From: Corynebacterium incognita
GTDB lineage: Bacteria > Actinomycetota > Actinomycetes > Mycobacteriales > Mycobacteriaceae
NCBI RefSeq assembly: GCF_014217255.1
Contig: NZ_CP059404.1
Span: 682,001 to 746,000 of the forward strand
Direction of reading: 5' to 3'
DNA length: 64,000 bases
The translations under genes and the position numbers were made by a program. Below are positions 39,255 through 47,511 of this stretch, one piece after another. The notes beneath the pieces are model-generated. The model saw only the letters and a program-made list of their open reading frames with translations, was not told the DNA's origin and ran no database searches. How positions within the stretch are numbered: position 1 is the stretch's first letter; each line of letters begins with the position of its first letter.

Positions 39255-39365
39255 TGATTCCCCTTTTTCGTTTGATCGAGGTTAAAGATAATCAACTCAA
39301 AGGGTACATTAGTCCCCTTCACACCGGGCGAGGTGTGCTCCCTACCTCTGCGCCTGCCTCTGCAC

Positions 39366-40100
39366 CTAGGCGCCGACGGCCACGGGCTCGCGGTCGTCCA
39401 GTGGCACCTCCTCGTCATTATTCGGCTCGGCAGCTACGGCAACCTCAGCGACGTCCGCCGCGTCCCCGTGGCCAGGCGTCTGATCAAACGGGGGTTCCGC
39501 GGTAGAGATGCCGGCCGCGCGCATCTGATCGCGAATCTCCTTCGGTGGGATATAGGTCGATGGATCGTATTTCTCCCCGCGGTGGAGGGCCTCGTTCATC
39601 AGTCGCGCCTGCGTGGTGTCACAGGCCGAGATGTTCTGGGCACGTTGGCCAAAGCGATCTTCGTCGATGCGCAGGCCGTTCTCACCGAGGTCGAGACAGG
39701 CGCTGCCGGTGCCCTCGGCGTTGTAGATCACCGCGTTCTTGCGAGCCGCGGTGACGTAGCGGCGCAGGTCCAGCCCGACGAAGGAGGCCTTGAGGTACAT
39801 GCGGTTGGCTTTCTTGCCTTGTTCGTCGGACCAGCTATCAAAGACCAACGAGCCCACGACCACCACGGGCATGCCACGGTGGAGGGACTTGCGCACGTTA
39901 ATGGCGAACTGGTCCCACACCTCGGCGGTAATAAACAACAGGTCGGTATCGCGCCACTCGTTGGCGCCGGGGTTCTTGTCATCGCGCACACGCCGCGACG
40001 ACGCGATGCGCAGCTCGCACTTGTACTGGTCCTCGCCGGTGCGAATGAGCCTCGGCGGGTGAGTCAGGTGGCCGGTAATGGTGATCGATTGCTGGGACAT
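39366..40100 (-). CDS. Single-stranded DNA-binding protein paralogue
   Basis: The 244-residue protein starts with an OB fold (ITGHLTHPPRLIRTGEDQYKCELRIASSRR; WDQFAINVRKSLHRGMPVVVVGSLVFDSW), which is the SSB signature, up to about residue 120. The C-terminal part is long and acidic but does not end in the DIPF-like tail of housekeeping SSB; it ends DDREPVAVGA. Probably an accessory SSB for recombination, repair or competence, not the replicative one. Two DnaA boxes lie upstream of its start. Confidence 0.88.
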   Translation of the reverse strand: MSQQSITITGHLTHPPRLIRTGEDQYKCELRIASSRRVRDDKNPGANEWRDTDLLFITAEVWDQFAINVRKSLHRGMPVVVVGSLVFDSWSDEQGKKANRMYLKASFVGLDLRRYVTAARKNAVIYNAEGTGSACLDLGENGLRIDEDRFGQRAQNISACDTTQARLMNEALHRGEKYDPSTYIPPKEIRDQMRAAGISTAEPPFDQTPGHGDAADVAEVAVAAEPNNDEEVPLDDREPVAVGA

Positions 40101-40216
40101 GGTGGTGCTCCTTGGTGTGGTCTGGTTGGAATGTGTCGTTGAAAGCTGCTCTTTGTACAGCGTGTGTCACATTCTCGCCAGCATTCCCCCACCCCACCAG
40201 AGGCAGTTTCCCGCCC

Positions 40217-40225
40217 TGTGGATAA
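40217..40225 (-). promoter_or_regulatory. DnaA box (perfect TTATCCACA, inverted)
   Basis: TGTGGATAA is the exact complement of the DnaA box consensus TTATCCACA. It lies 116 bp before the SSB start. Confidence 0.6.
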
Positions 40226-40276
40226 TTCACCAACCGAGCCTCGCCGCGGCGGCCACACGCGACCCACGGCGCCCGG

Positions 40277-40285
40277 TTATCCACA
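40277..40285 (+). promoter_or_regulatory. DnaA box (perfect TTATCCACA)
   Basis: Exact consensus, facing the first copy, 51 bp apart (about five helical turns). Confidence 0.6.
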
Positions 40286-40402
40286 GCCACCACAGCCCAA
40301 AAGTGGGATAAGTCACAGACCTCTCCCCTAGGGACGTCGGCACGCTATCTTGATATCTTTTCGCGGCGGCTCGTCATCCACTGCCCGACATCCACTACTG
40401 GC

Positions 40403-42526
40403 CTACTCGTCGTCCTCGCCGTAGAAGTAGCTGCGGCGCTTGCGCTCCGCCTCGGCGTCGCCGCCGCTGAGGTTGGCCAGCATGGCGTTGTAATCGTCCA
40501 AGTCCATGTCATGGTCCTCCTTGGCCTTGGCATCGAACACCGCCGCCTCCTCGCGATCCTTGGACAGCCACTCAATAAACAACGCGCCGAACACGATGAC
40601 CAACGGGAACTGGCCAAAGGCCCATGCGATGCCGCCGCCCACCTTCTGGTCATGGAGCAGGTCCGGGTTCCACGGCAAGTCAATGGACTGGTAGAACGGC
40701 TCGCCCATCACGGTGTTGAGCTGCATGAGGTACACGCCGAAGTACAGGTGCACCGGCATGGACAAAAACAGCACGAACAGGCGAAGGTGCGTCGGGCGAC
40801 GGTTCGGAATCGGGTCCTTGCCAATGAGCTCCCAGAAGTACATGTAGCCCGACACCAGGAACGAGGTGTTCATGAGCAGGTGCCCGGCGTGCTCCGAGAT
40901 GGCCAGGTTATAGAAGTCAAAGTTCATGTAGATGGCGTAAAAGATCACCAGGAACTGGATGAGGTTATACGCCGGGTGGGTGAGGAAGCGCAGCAAGTCT
41001 GAGGCCAGGAACGCCTCCACCCACTCGTGCAGGCCGGGCTCCGCCTCGTTGGGTTCGGTCGCTTCCACAATGAGCGTCAGCGGCGCGCCGAGAACCAGCA
41101 ACACCGGAATGACCATGGACAAAATCATGTGCCCCAGCATGTGCATCGAGTACAGCGCCGGGAAGTAGATGCCCAGCCCCGAGCTCATCACGAAGGTCAA
41201 CCCCAGCGAACCAAGCAGCCACCACATCGTGCGGCGCCACGGCCATTGCTTGCCTTGACGACGCAAGCGCAACACCAGCGCCACATACCCCGCCGCCAGG
41301 AGCAGGCCGATGGTGCCAAACATGACGTCGAAACGCCAATTGGTAAAGATGGCACCCCAGCCCGGCGCCTGCTCCAGGTTGTAGCCGAACTGAATCTGCA
41401 TGGCCGTGAGGTTCGGATCGCGCGGCGGGGGCGGCGGGGTGCGCCCCATCGTGATCGCCACGCCCACGGTGGCGGCCATGACCAGGATCTCCACGAAAGC
41501 CACGCGCCTAAACAGCTCCGGGCGGCGGTGCAGCTGCGGGATGGTCAGCTCCCGGTGCGCGAAGCCCAGCAGTCCCAGCACCACCGTCAGCGCCGCCTTG
41601 GCCACGATGATGAGCCCGTAGCGCGTGGTGAGCAGGTCGCCCACCTCCACGCGAATAAGCGCGTTAATCACGCCGGAGACGCTCATCACGACAATCGCGA
41701 ACAGCGCCACCTTGGAATAGCGTGCCACCGCCGTGCCCATGCCTGGCCCCAGGCGTCGGCCGTGCGCGAGCAGTGCCACCAGCCCGCCGACCCATAGAAC
41801 CATAAACACCAGGTGCCACAGGTAGGAGTTCGTTCCGTAGTCGTGGTCACCGCCCGATGCCGAGTGCCCGTCCATACCAAGCGGCACCACCGTCAGCAGC
41901 GCCACCAGGAAAATCACCGGCTGCAGCGCCCAGGAGCGCGCGAACGTGGCCAACACCGCCACCAGCAGCGCAACCAGCGCCGTGACAAACCACGCCATGG
42001 ACGTGGACACCTGCCGCAGCGCCTCTCCGAAGCTCTGCGGGTCCAGCGTCTTCAGAAACGGCGTACCCGACACATCGGAGAGCACCATCGGCACCTCGAT
42101 GAGTGACACCAGCACCAGCAGCCAGGCGCTCACCCGGCCCATGCGCGCAGCCAGGTGCCCATCCACCGTCAGCGCCGCGTCCAGCAGCCAGGGCCGCGCT
42201 TGCCGACGCCCCGTGTCCTCACCGCCCGCGTCCACCGCCCCGACATCCACACGCCGCGGGGTAATCAGGAAGGCCGAGGCCATGAACGAGCCGACCGTCA
42301 CGGCCATCAGGATCCACGCTACGGCGCGGAAGAACGGCAGGCCGAAGGTCGTGGGCACGCCCGGATCCGGGATGCCCAGCGCCGCCAGCGAGTCAGCGAG
42401 GAAGAACATGGAGATGCCGCCGCCGACAACGCCGGCCAGCACGACCGTCAGCAGCACATACGGCCACGTGGCCCGCACCTTGCTCCGCTGCCCGCCGTGA
42501 GCAGTGACTGAAACCGTTTCCACCAT
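40403..42526 (-). CDS. CopD-CtaG fusion: copper resistance/cytochrome oxidase assembly membrane protein
   Basis: 707 residues with about fourteen hydrophobic spans. The N-terminal part (about 1-345) is a CopD-type copper-transport domain including HSASGGDHDYGTNSYLWHL; the C-terminal part (about 370-640) has the CtaG_Cox11-type signature GAIFTNWRFDVMFGTIGLLL, SMHMLGHMILSMVIPVLLVLGAPLTL and HAGHLLMNTSFLVSGYMYFWEL. It is thought to bring copper to cytochrome c oxidase. His residues in SMHMLGHM and EHAGH are probable copper contacts. Cytoplasmic C-terminal tail is highly charged. Confidence 0.9.
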   Translation of the reverse strand: MVETVSVTAHGGQRSKVRATWPYVLLTVVLAGVVGGGISMFFLADSLAALGIPDPGVPTTFGLPFFRAVAWILMAVTVGSFMASAFLITPRRVDVGAVDAGGEDTGRRQARPWLLDAALTVDGHLAARMGRVSAWLLVLVSLIEVPMVLSDVSGTPFLKTLDPQSFGEALRQVSTSMAWFVTALVALLVAVLATFARSWALQPVIFLVALLTVVPLGMDGHSASGGDHDYGTNSYLWHLVFMVLWVGGLVALLAHGRRLGPGMGTAVARYSKVALFAIVVMSVSGVINALIRVEVGDLLTTRYGLIIVAKAALTVVLGLLGFAHRELTIPQLHRRPELFRRVAFVEILVMAATVGVAITMGRTPPPPPRDPNLTAMQIQFGYNLEQAPGWGAIFTNWRFDVMFGTIGLLLAAGYVALVLRLRRQGKQWPWRRTMWWLLGSLGLTFVMSSGLGIYFPALYSMHMLGHMILSMVIPVLLVLGAPLTLIVEATEPNEAEPGLHEWVEAFLASDLLRFLTHPAYNLIQFLVIFYAIYMNFDFYNLAISEHAGHLLMNTSFLVSGYMYFWELIGKDPIPNRRPTHLRLFVLFLSMPVHLYFGVYLMQLNTVMGEPFYQSIDLPWNPDLLHDQKVGGGIAWAFGQFPLVIVFGALFIEWLSKDREEAAVFDAKAKEDHDMDLDDYNAMLANLSGGDAEAERKRRSYFYGEDDE

Positions 42527-42624
42527 GGCCCTGAGTCTATCGCCCGCCTGCCAGCTAACCTATCCGCCCGCCCGTGCGGTACTATTTTCCGTGGCGTGAA
42601 GCGCCCACGCGCGCTGCCCGCCAA

Positions 42625-42698
42625 GCCCCCATAGCTCAGTGGATTAGAGCAACCGGCTTCTACCCGGTGTGTCGCGAGTTCGAATCTTGCTGGGGGCA
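42625..42698 (+). tRNA. tRNA-Arg (anticodon TCT)
   Basis: Acceptor GCCCCCA pairs with TGGGGGC, discriminator A; anticodon loop CTTCTAC closed by ACCGG/CCGGT; T-arm AGTTCGAATCT. Reads AGA and AGG arginine codons. CCA not encoded. Confidence 0.97.
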
Positions 42699-42777
42699 CG
42701 CATATTCATGCCGTAACCACAGCAATTGACGGGTAGCCTGGTAAGCCAGCCCCCATCGAAAGGACATAGTTACGCGC

Positions 42778-43605
42778 ATGGTTACTCGAATGAACCCCGC
42801 TCCCGGCCTCCCAAAGCCTTCAACCAACTCCTACGCTTTGGTGACCGGGGCGTCGCAAGGCATTGGCAAGGCGATGGCCAAGGACCTAGCCTCCCGCGGC
42901 TATAACGTGGTGTTGGTGGCACGCCGCGAGGCAGTACTCCAGGAATTCGCGAATCAACTCACCGCGGCCCACCAGGTAGACGCGAAGGTTCTGGCAGCGG
43001 ACCTGGCTCAGGACGCGGACGTCGACCGTGTCATCGAGTTCATGAACGATCACGAGATCAGCATCATCATCAACTCGGCGGGCATCGCGAGCTTTGGCAA
43101 GTTCATCGACCAGGACTGGGACTACGAGACCAACCAGTACAACCTCAACGCCACGGCGGTCTTCCGCCTGACCAAAGCTGCGCTGGATCAGATGATCCCG
43201 CGCCGCGCGGGCGCCATCTGCAACGTGGGTTCCGCCGCGGGCAACGTGCCCATCCCGAACAACGCCACCTACGTGTTCACCAAGGCGGGCGTCAACGCCT
43301 TCACGGAGGCCCTGCACTACGAGCTGAAGGGCACGGGCGTCACCTGCACCCTGCTGGCGCCGGGCCCGGTGCGCGAGGCCGTCGTGCCGGAGGCCGAACA
43401 ATCCATCATTGACAAGGTGGTCCCGGACTTCCTCTGGACCACCTATGAGTCCTGCTCCGAGGAAACCCTCGACGCCATGGCCAAGAACAAGCGCCGCGTA
43501 GTTCCCGGCCCGCTATCGAAGGCCATGAACGAGATCTCCTCCTACGCCCCCACCGGCTTGTTGGCGCCAGTGATGGGTTATTTCTACTCCAAGATGGCGC
43601 ACTAG
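42778..43605 (+). CDS. cmrA: Mycolate reductase, short-chain dehydrogenase CmrA
   Basis: SDR of 275 residues reducing the 3-oxo intermediate of mycolic acid synthesis in corynebacteria and mycobacteria. The cofactor motif TGASQGIGKAMA, NSAGIAS, catalytic Ser in NVGSAAG and Tyr/Lys in TYVFTKAG are present; the C-terminal 60 residues (VVPGPLSKAMNEISSYAPTGLLAP) are an addition typical of this subgroup. The name rests strongly on synteny: orn follows directly, as Rv2509 and Rv2511 do in mycobacteria. Start ATG 42778 has AAAGGA upstream; MNPAPG at 42790 is an alternative. Confidence 0.9.
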   Translation: MVTRMNPAPGLPKPSTNSYALVTGASQGIGKAMAKDLASRGYNVVLVARREAVLQEFANQLTAAHQVDAKVLAADLAQDADVDRVIEFMNDHEISIIINSAGIASFGKFIDQDWDYETNQYNLNATAVFRLTKAALDQMIPRRAGAICNVGSAAGNVPIPNNATYVFTKAGVNAFTEALHYELKGTGVTCTLLAPGPVREAVVPEAEQSIIDKVVPDFLWTTYESCSEETLDAMAKNKRRVVPGPLSKAMNEISSYAPTGLLAPVMGYFYSKMAH

Positions 43606-43639
43606 AACCTACTCACGACCCGACTACTAGGCTGAAACT

Positions 43640-44278
43640 ATGACTGACGCAGCAACCCCTGAAAAGCACAACCGCCTCGTCTGGATTGATCTGGAGATGA
43701 CCGGGCTCGACCCGGCCCGCCACGTCATTGTGGAGGTGGCCGCGGTGATCACTGACGCGGACCTCAATATTGTGGGCGAGGGCGTGGACCTGGTCGTCCA
43801 CGCCACCGAGGACGAGTTGGCGGAGATGGACGCTTTCGTCACCCAGATGCACAAGAAGTCCGGTCTGGACGAGGAAATCCGCGCGTCGAAGGTCACCCTC
43901 CAGGAGGCTGAGGATGCTGTCCTGGCTCTCATTAAAGAGCACTGCGACCCCAACCATCCGGCACCGCTGGCAGGCAACTCGATCGCCACGGACCGCACCT
44001 TTATCCGCGCCTACATGCCGCGCCTGGACGAGGCGCTGCACTATCGCATGATTGACGTCTCCACCATCAAGGAGCTCTCGCGCCGCTGGTTCCCGCGCGC
44101 GTATTTCAACCAGCCGGACAAGGGCCTGGCCCACCGTGCCCTGGCGGACATCGTGGAGTCCATCCGCGAGCTGGACTTCTACCGCCGCGCCGTGTTCGTG
44201 GCCGGCGACCACCCCACATCCGAGGAAGCACTCGACGCAAAGCAGGCCGCCACCGATGCCTACCAGCGGTTTTTGTAA
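43640..44278 (+). CDS. orn: Oligoribonuclease (DEDDh 3'-5' exoribonuclease)
   Basis: Degrades dinucleotides and short RNA fragments to mononucleotides; recycles pGpG. The 212 residues have exonuclease motif I (IDLEMTGLD), motif II ([12 protein letters not shown]) and motif III with [10 protein letters not shown]. It lies 34 bp after cmrA. A TAGGCT box ends 6 bp before the ATG (43628-43633), so the transcript may be leaderless, though readthrough from cmrA is also possible. Confidence 0.97.
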   Translation: MTDAATPEKHNRLVWIDLEMTGLDPARHVIVEVAAVITDADLNIVGEGVDLVVHATEDELAEMDAFVTQMHKKSGLDEEIRASKVTLQEAEDAVLALIKEHCDPNHPAPLAGNSIATDRTFIRAYMPRLDEALHYRMIDVSTIKELSRRWFPRAYFNQPDKGLAHRALADIVESIRELDFYRRAVFVAGDHPTSEEALDAKQAATDAYQRFL

Positions 44279-44327
44279 TTTACGCGTTGTGGGTTAATCT
44301 TAATTCCGCTGCTTTTAAGGCAGCAAT

Positions 44328-44401
44328 GGTGGCTGTAGTTCAGCTGGTAGAGCACCAGGTTGTGATCCTGGGTGTCGCGGGTTCGAGCCCCGTCAGCCAC
44401 C
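44328..44401 (+). tRNA. tRNA-His (anticodon GTG)
   Basis: Includes the extra G at -1: acceptor GGTGGCTG pairs with CAGCCACC; anticodon loop TTGTGAT closed by CCAGG/CCTGG; T-arm GGTTCGAGCCC. No CCA encoded. It marks the left side of the AT-rich island. Confidence 0.97.
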
Positions 44402-44412
44402 CCTAAGAAAGA

Positions 44413-44444
44413 CCCCTTAACCTGCGGCAACGTTGGTTAAGGGG
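44413..44444 (+). terminator. Terminator after tRNA-His
   Basis: Perfect 10-bp stem CCCCTTAACC / GGTTAAGGGG with a 12-nt loop, followed by CCAACTTTTTG. Confidence 0.85.
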
Positions 44445-44471
44445 CCAACTTTTTGCCATTTTCCCGACCCG

Positions 44472-44495
44472 GACACACTTTTTGTCGCATATCCC
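44472..44495 (+). repeat. Solitary IS256-type end (IS1249-related terminal repeat)
   Basis: This 24-bp stretch matches the right end of the IS1249-like element at 15130-15153 in 19 positions, including the full leading 13 bp GACACACTTTTTG and the final CCC. No transposase lies on the side where the element body should be, so it appears to be a relic. Confidence 0.55.
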
Positions 44496-44565
44496 GAGAG
44501 CCTTGGGCTATGACAAGATCAGGAATAAGCCCGAAATTTGGAATCTATATACGATCATTGATGTT

Positions 44566-45471
44566 TTAAAAATGACTCAAGCTTGATAGCGAGGACATTG
44601 CAGAAGAGCTTTTTCGTGTTTCTTTATGAGTATCTGGGGTATGGGTCTCAACGGGCGGATGAGTTACAGGGGGAGCATACTTAAGGCCGTTTTTTGCTTT
44701 AACTTTTTCTTGAGGGGAAAGTCCCACGTTAGAGTGGATGGTTTCATGTACCCAGTGAGCTCTCGGGGGGAGGTTTGTATGCCACATGGGCCTATCTTTT
44801 CCATCGGTGCATTCTGGGTTAAATCCGCCGGCAGTGTGTACTGCGTAGAGAGTGTTGTTTTTATAGACAGGTGCTCCTGAATCTCCACCACAGGAGCGTG
44901 AGTCCGTTGACGATTTCCCTTTGAACAGATCTGTATACGTAACGTTTCCAAAGTTCAAAGAGTCTACCTTTTCGGAAATGACTGTTGACGCCGAAGAAGC
45001 ATAGTCGTGAGGTTGACCATAACCGGTAAGTACGGCTTGATCCCCGATCTTCAACGGCTCTGCGGCCAAGGTAAATGAATCGGCATTGATTCCGTCACCG
45101 ACTTTAATAAGTGCAACATCTTCAGTAGAAGACTTGGTATAGATAGCAGCGATACCTGCTACTTCACCATCTGATTGGCGGAGAAAACCATCCATAAAAG
45201 GTGAATTAGAGACGCAGTGATGCGCGGTCAACCAGAAATTGTCCCCTACATAGCTTGCCGTGCAATCACGCCGAACACGTTGTTGCTGTGAGTCATCCAA
45301 ACTTGGAGTTACTGACCACAAAGCCGCAATACGATTATCATTCACCGGCACAGTACTGCTTGCTTGCAATGAAGCGAAGTCATTATCTGCAGCAACAGCC
45401 ACGGCAGAACAAGCTCCTAGCGCAGAAAATACGCAGGCTAGAGAAGAAAGGCCGAGTTTAACTATTTTCAT
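44566..45471 (-). CDS. Secreted trypsin-like serine protease (chymotrypsin fold)
   Basis: Exported 301-residue protein with signal peptide (KLGLSSLACVFSALGACSAVAVAA, cleavage probably after residue 28). Catalytic triad: His85 in LTAHHC, Asp118 in TEDVALIKV and Ser198 in SCGGDSGAPV. Cys pairs around His85 and Ser198 suit disulfides. The C-terminal ~50 residues (PPVTHPPVETHTPDTH, then a Ser-rich run) are Pro/Thr/His-rich without LPXTG. The gene is AT-richer than its surroundings and diverges from the LGFP gene. The substrate, possibly a host or wall protein, is unknown. Confidence 0.88.
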   Translation of the reverse strand: MKIVKLGLSSLACVFSALGACSAVAVAADNDFASLQASSTVPVNDNRIAALWSVTPSLDDSQQQRVRRDCTASYVGDNFWLTAHHCVSNSPFMDGFLRQSDGEVAGIAAIYTKSSTEDVALIKVGDGINADSFTLAAEPLKIGDQAVLTGYGQPHDYASSASTVISEKVDSLNFGNVTYTDLFKGKSSTDSRSCGGDSGAPVYKNNTLYAVHTAGGFNPECTDGKDRPMWHTNLPPRAHWVHETIHSNVGLSPQEKVKAKNGLKYAPPVTHPPVETHTPDTHKETRKSSSAMSSLSSLSHF

Positions 45472-45519
45472 CGGTATCCCACGAGATTAGAAAGGAGAAC
45501 TTTTTCACTTAACCAGCGT

Positions 45520-45535
45520 AGCCTGCCGCCAGGCT
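45520..45535. promoter_or_regulatory. Palindrome between divergent protease and LGFP genes
   Basis: AGCCTG-CCGC-CAGGCT has perfect 6-bp arms and lies 49 bp before the protease start and 54 bp before the LGFP start. Possibly a shared operator; overlaps TATAAG-like -10 on the plus strand. Confidence 0.35.
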
Positions 45536-45588
45536 ATAAGCTGACCTAGTAGAACAACTCCTTGTTTTACTCTCATCTAAGGACTGCC

Positions 45589-47496
45589 ATGAAATCTCTC
45601 TCACGCAAACTACTTGCTTTCGTCGCAGCAAGCTTATTAATCAGTACCACTCCCGGCACTGCAGTCGCACAATCATCACTTCTGGGATCATCGATACGCG
45701 ATGAACAACAATCAAAAATTCAAACATCTGAAACACCGTCTGCCGACAACGACTTTTACCCCTCTGATCACCGTGATACGACTTCGCAACAAGTAGTCGA
45801 TGGTCCATTTGCTCAGTGGGGAATCCCAACCCCTCCAGGGGCAGAAGGATATGAAGTCAACCAAGCCACAAATGAAGAGCTCAACCCACAAGGGCTGAAA
45901 GAATGGCATCCGACTTCTAATCCCAACAGTGAAGTTATTCCTGGTCAAATGCGCTCCGACAGAGAAGAAATTCCTGCCGGTATTGACAAGAACGAAGCCG
46001 ACAAGGCAGAAATACGAGAAGCACAACTTGCCAACCCTGATACTCCAACGCTGAATGCTCGGCCAGGGTGTAAAGTGTACTGGCCTTCTCCCTTTGAAGT
46101 ATGCGGTTTAATTAAAGAAAAATACGATAAGGTAGGCGGCCCAACCAGCTTCCTTCTTCTGCCAAAGTCTAATGAGCTCACCAATCCAGACGGAAGAGGA
46201 AAGCGTTCTGAGTTTGTCAATGGATATATCTACTGGCACCCCAAGACAGGAGCACATACAGTTAGTCTCCCAGCAGCTAAAGTCTGGCAACGCCATGGCT
46301 GGGAAAAGGGCTTCCTTGGGTACCCCACTACCAGCGATATGGCTTTAGGAAACCAGTGGTTTAAACAAGACTTCCAAGGTGGACATGTTTACACCCACAA
46401 TGCATTGCCGGCAACTCAGGCTAGCATCCAAGGCCGAATTTATGACAAATGGCAATCCATGGGAGCCCAAAACAGTGAACTTGGCTACCCCATCAGCGAT
46501 GAGCTAACCACCCCTGACGGTGTCGGACGCTACAACGTCTTCGAGCGCGGAATGATCTACTGGACACCGCGGCACGGGGCACATGCTGTTCTCGGTTCTA
46601 TCCTCATAGAGTGGGGTAAAGCTGGTTTCGAAAAAAGTAGCTACGGATACCCTGTAGAAGATGCCGTTGAGTCCGCTAATGATGTGAAAATTAGTCAAAA
46701 ATTTGAGCATAAAACTTTAACGGGGTACGGCGATGTAGTCCAGAAAATCGTAGATTTTATGCCCGGTAATCAGCATGGACATCTTGACGCACGCCAAGTA
46801 TATGCGGATGGAATGGACTACATAAAGTTCACTAAACAGAGCGATGTAAAGAAAGCTTTCGCTGATGCGCTTAATGAGTTAATCGAATACAACGATAGAT
46901 ATGAGCTGGAAACTGTATCCTTACAGTCAGGGGGCCTGCCTGAAGGTACGGATGTAGATCCTATTAATCCCAAAAATCGAGGAGATATATTCTACTCTGA
47001 CGCGACAACTGCTCGTGTAAATCATGGGCACAATGGAATTTTTGTTGGCGATCCCCATGCTAGCGATAACTCGAAAAACGACACTGTTGAAGCCTCGGGG
47101 GCAGTGGGCAGCAGTTCTTTGTCCGGACAGGATGACTCAACAGCAGGGGTGAAACGACGTCAAAACTTTGAAAACGGAGATCCCCGAAGAACCCATGCTC
47201 CGCGGCTAAGGAACCTCCGTAAGCAGACAGTCAACGCGTCCCAGGAAATAAGAAATTCTGCAGCAAGATGGGCAGCTAGCAAGGCTGGAGCAGGGTATAA
47301 TTCCCCTGGGGCAGGATATCGGTACAACTTCGCTTTCAACAGAAATGTCGACGGTGACTCTTTCAATTGTTCTTCTCTAGTTTGGGCTGCATACATGTAC
47401 GCTTCTAAAAATGATATTGACTTGGACAAAAACGGAGGACCAGGAGTCTATCCAGACGATGTCAGAGATAGCCCGTTCGTAGAAGACTACGAATAG
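45589..47496 (+). CDS. Secreted LGFP-repeat protein with permuted papain-like (YiiX/NlpC-type) hydrolase domain
   Basis: 635 residues from ATG 45589, which has AAGGA upstream. Signal peptide ~29 residues (KLLAFVAASLLISTTPGTAVAQ). Three or four LGFP repeats follow at about residues 165-370 (FLGYPTTSDMALGNQWFKQDF, ELGYPISDELTTPDGVGRYNVF, SYGYPVEDAV); such repeats bind the corynebacterial cell wall. The C-terminal part looks like a circularly permuted papain fold: GDIFYSDATTARVNHGHNGIFVG (His), TVEASG, and finally the Cys in FNCSSLVWAAYMYA. This order, His before Cys, matches YiiX-like enzymes. Likely cell-wall amidase or peptidase. It heads a two-gene unit. Confidence 0.75.
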   Translation: MKSLSRKLLAFVAASLLISTTPGTAVAQSSLLGSSIRDEQQSKIQTSETPSADNDFYPSDHRDTTSQQVVDGPFAQWGIPTPPGAEGYEVNQATNEELNPQGLKEWHPTSNPNSEVIPGQMRSDREEIPAGIDKNEADKAEIREAQLANPDTPTLNARPGCKVYWPSPFEVCGLIKEKYDKVGGPTSFLLLPKSNELTNPDGRGKRSEFVNGYIYWHPKTGAHTVSLPAAKVWQRHGWEKGFLGYPTTSDMALGNQWFKQDFQGGHVYTHNALPATQASIQGRIYDKWQSMGAQNSELGYPISDELTTPDGVGRYNVFERGMIYWTPRHGAHAVLGSILIEWGKAGFEKSSYGYPVEDAVESANDVKISQKFEHKTLTGYGDVVQKIVDFMPGNQHGHLDARQVYADGMDYIKFTKQSDVKKAFADALNELIEYNDRYELETVSLQSGGLPEGTDVDPINPKNRGDIFYSDATTARVNHGHNGIFVGDPHASDNSKNDTVEASGAVGSSSLSGQDDSTAGVKRRQNFENGDPRRTHAPRLRNLRKQTVNASQEIRNSAARWAASKAGAGYNSPGAGYRYNFAFNRNVDGDSFNCSSLVWAAYMYASKNDIDLDKNGGPGVYPDDVRDSPFVEDYE

Positions 47497-47511
47497 TACT
47501 GGAACCTTCAG

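Larger units (their letters stand above)
40101..40402. other. Intergenic region with DnaA-box pair
   Basis: 302 bp between the SSB paralogue and CopD-CtaG, both minus strand. The only clear content is two perfect 9-mers for DnaA and a related third one, GTGGGATAA, near 40304-40312; no coding ORF. Confidence 0.6.

Noticed and set aside
44328..44401. tRNA-His as an integrase attachment site for the island
   Set aside because: I found no integrase gene and no repeat of the tRNA 3' end on the far side of the island.
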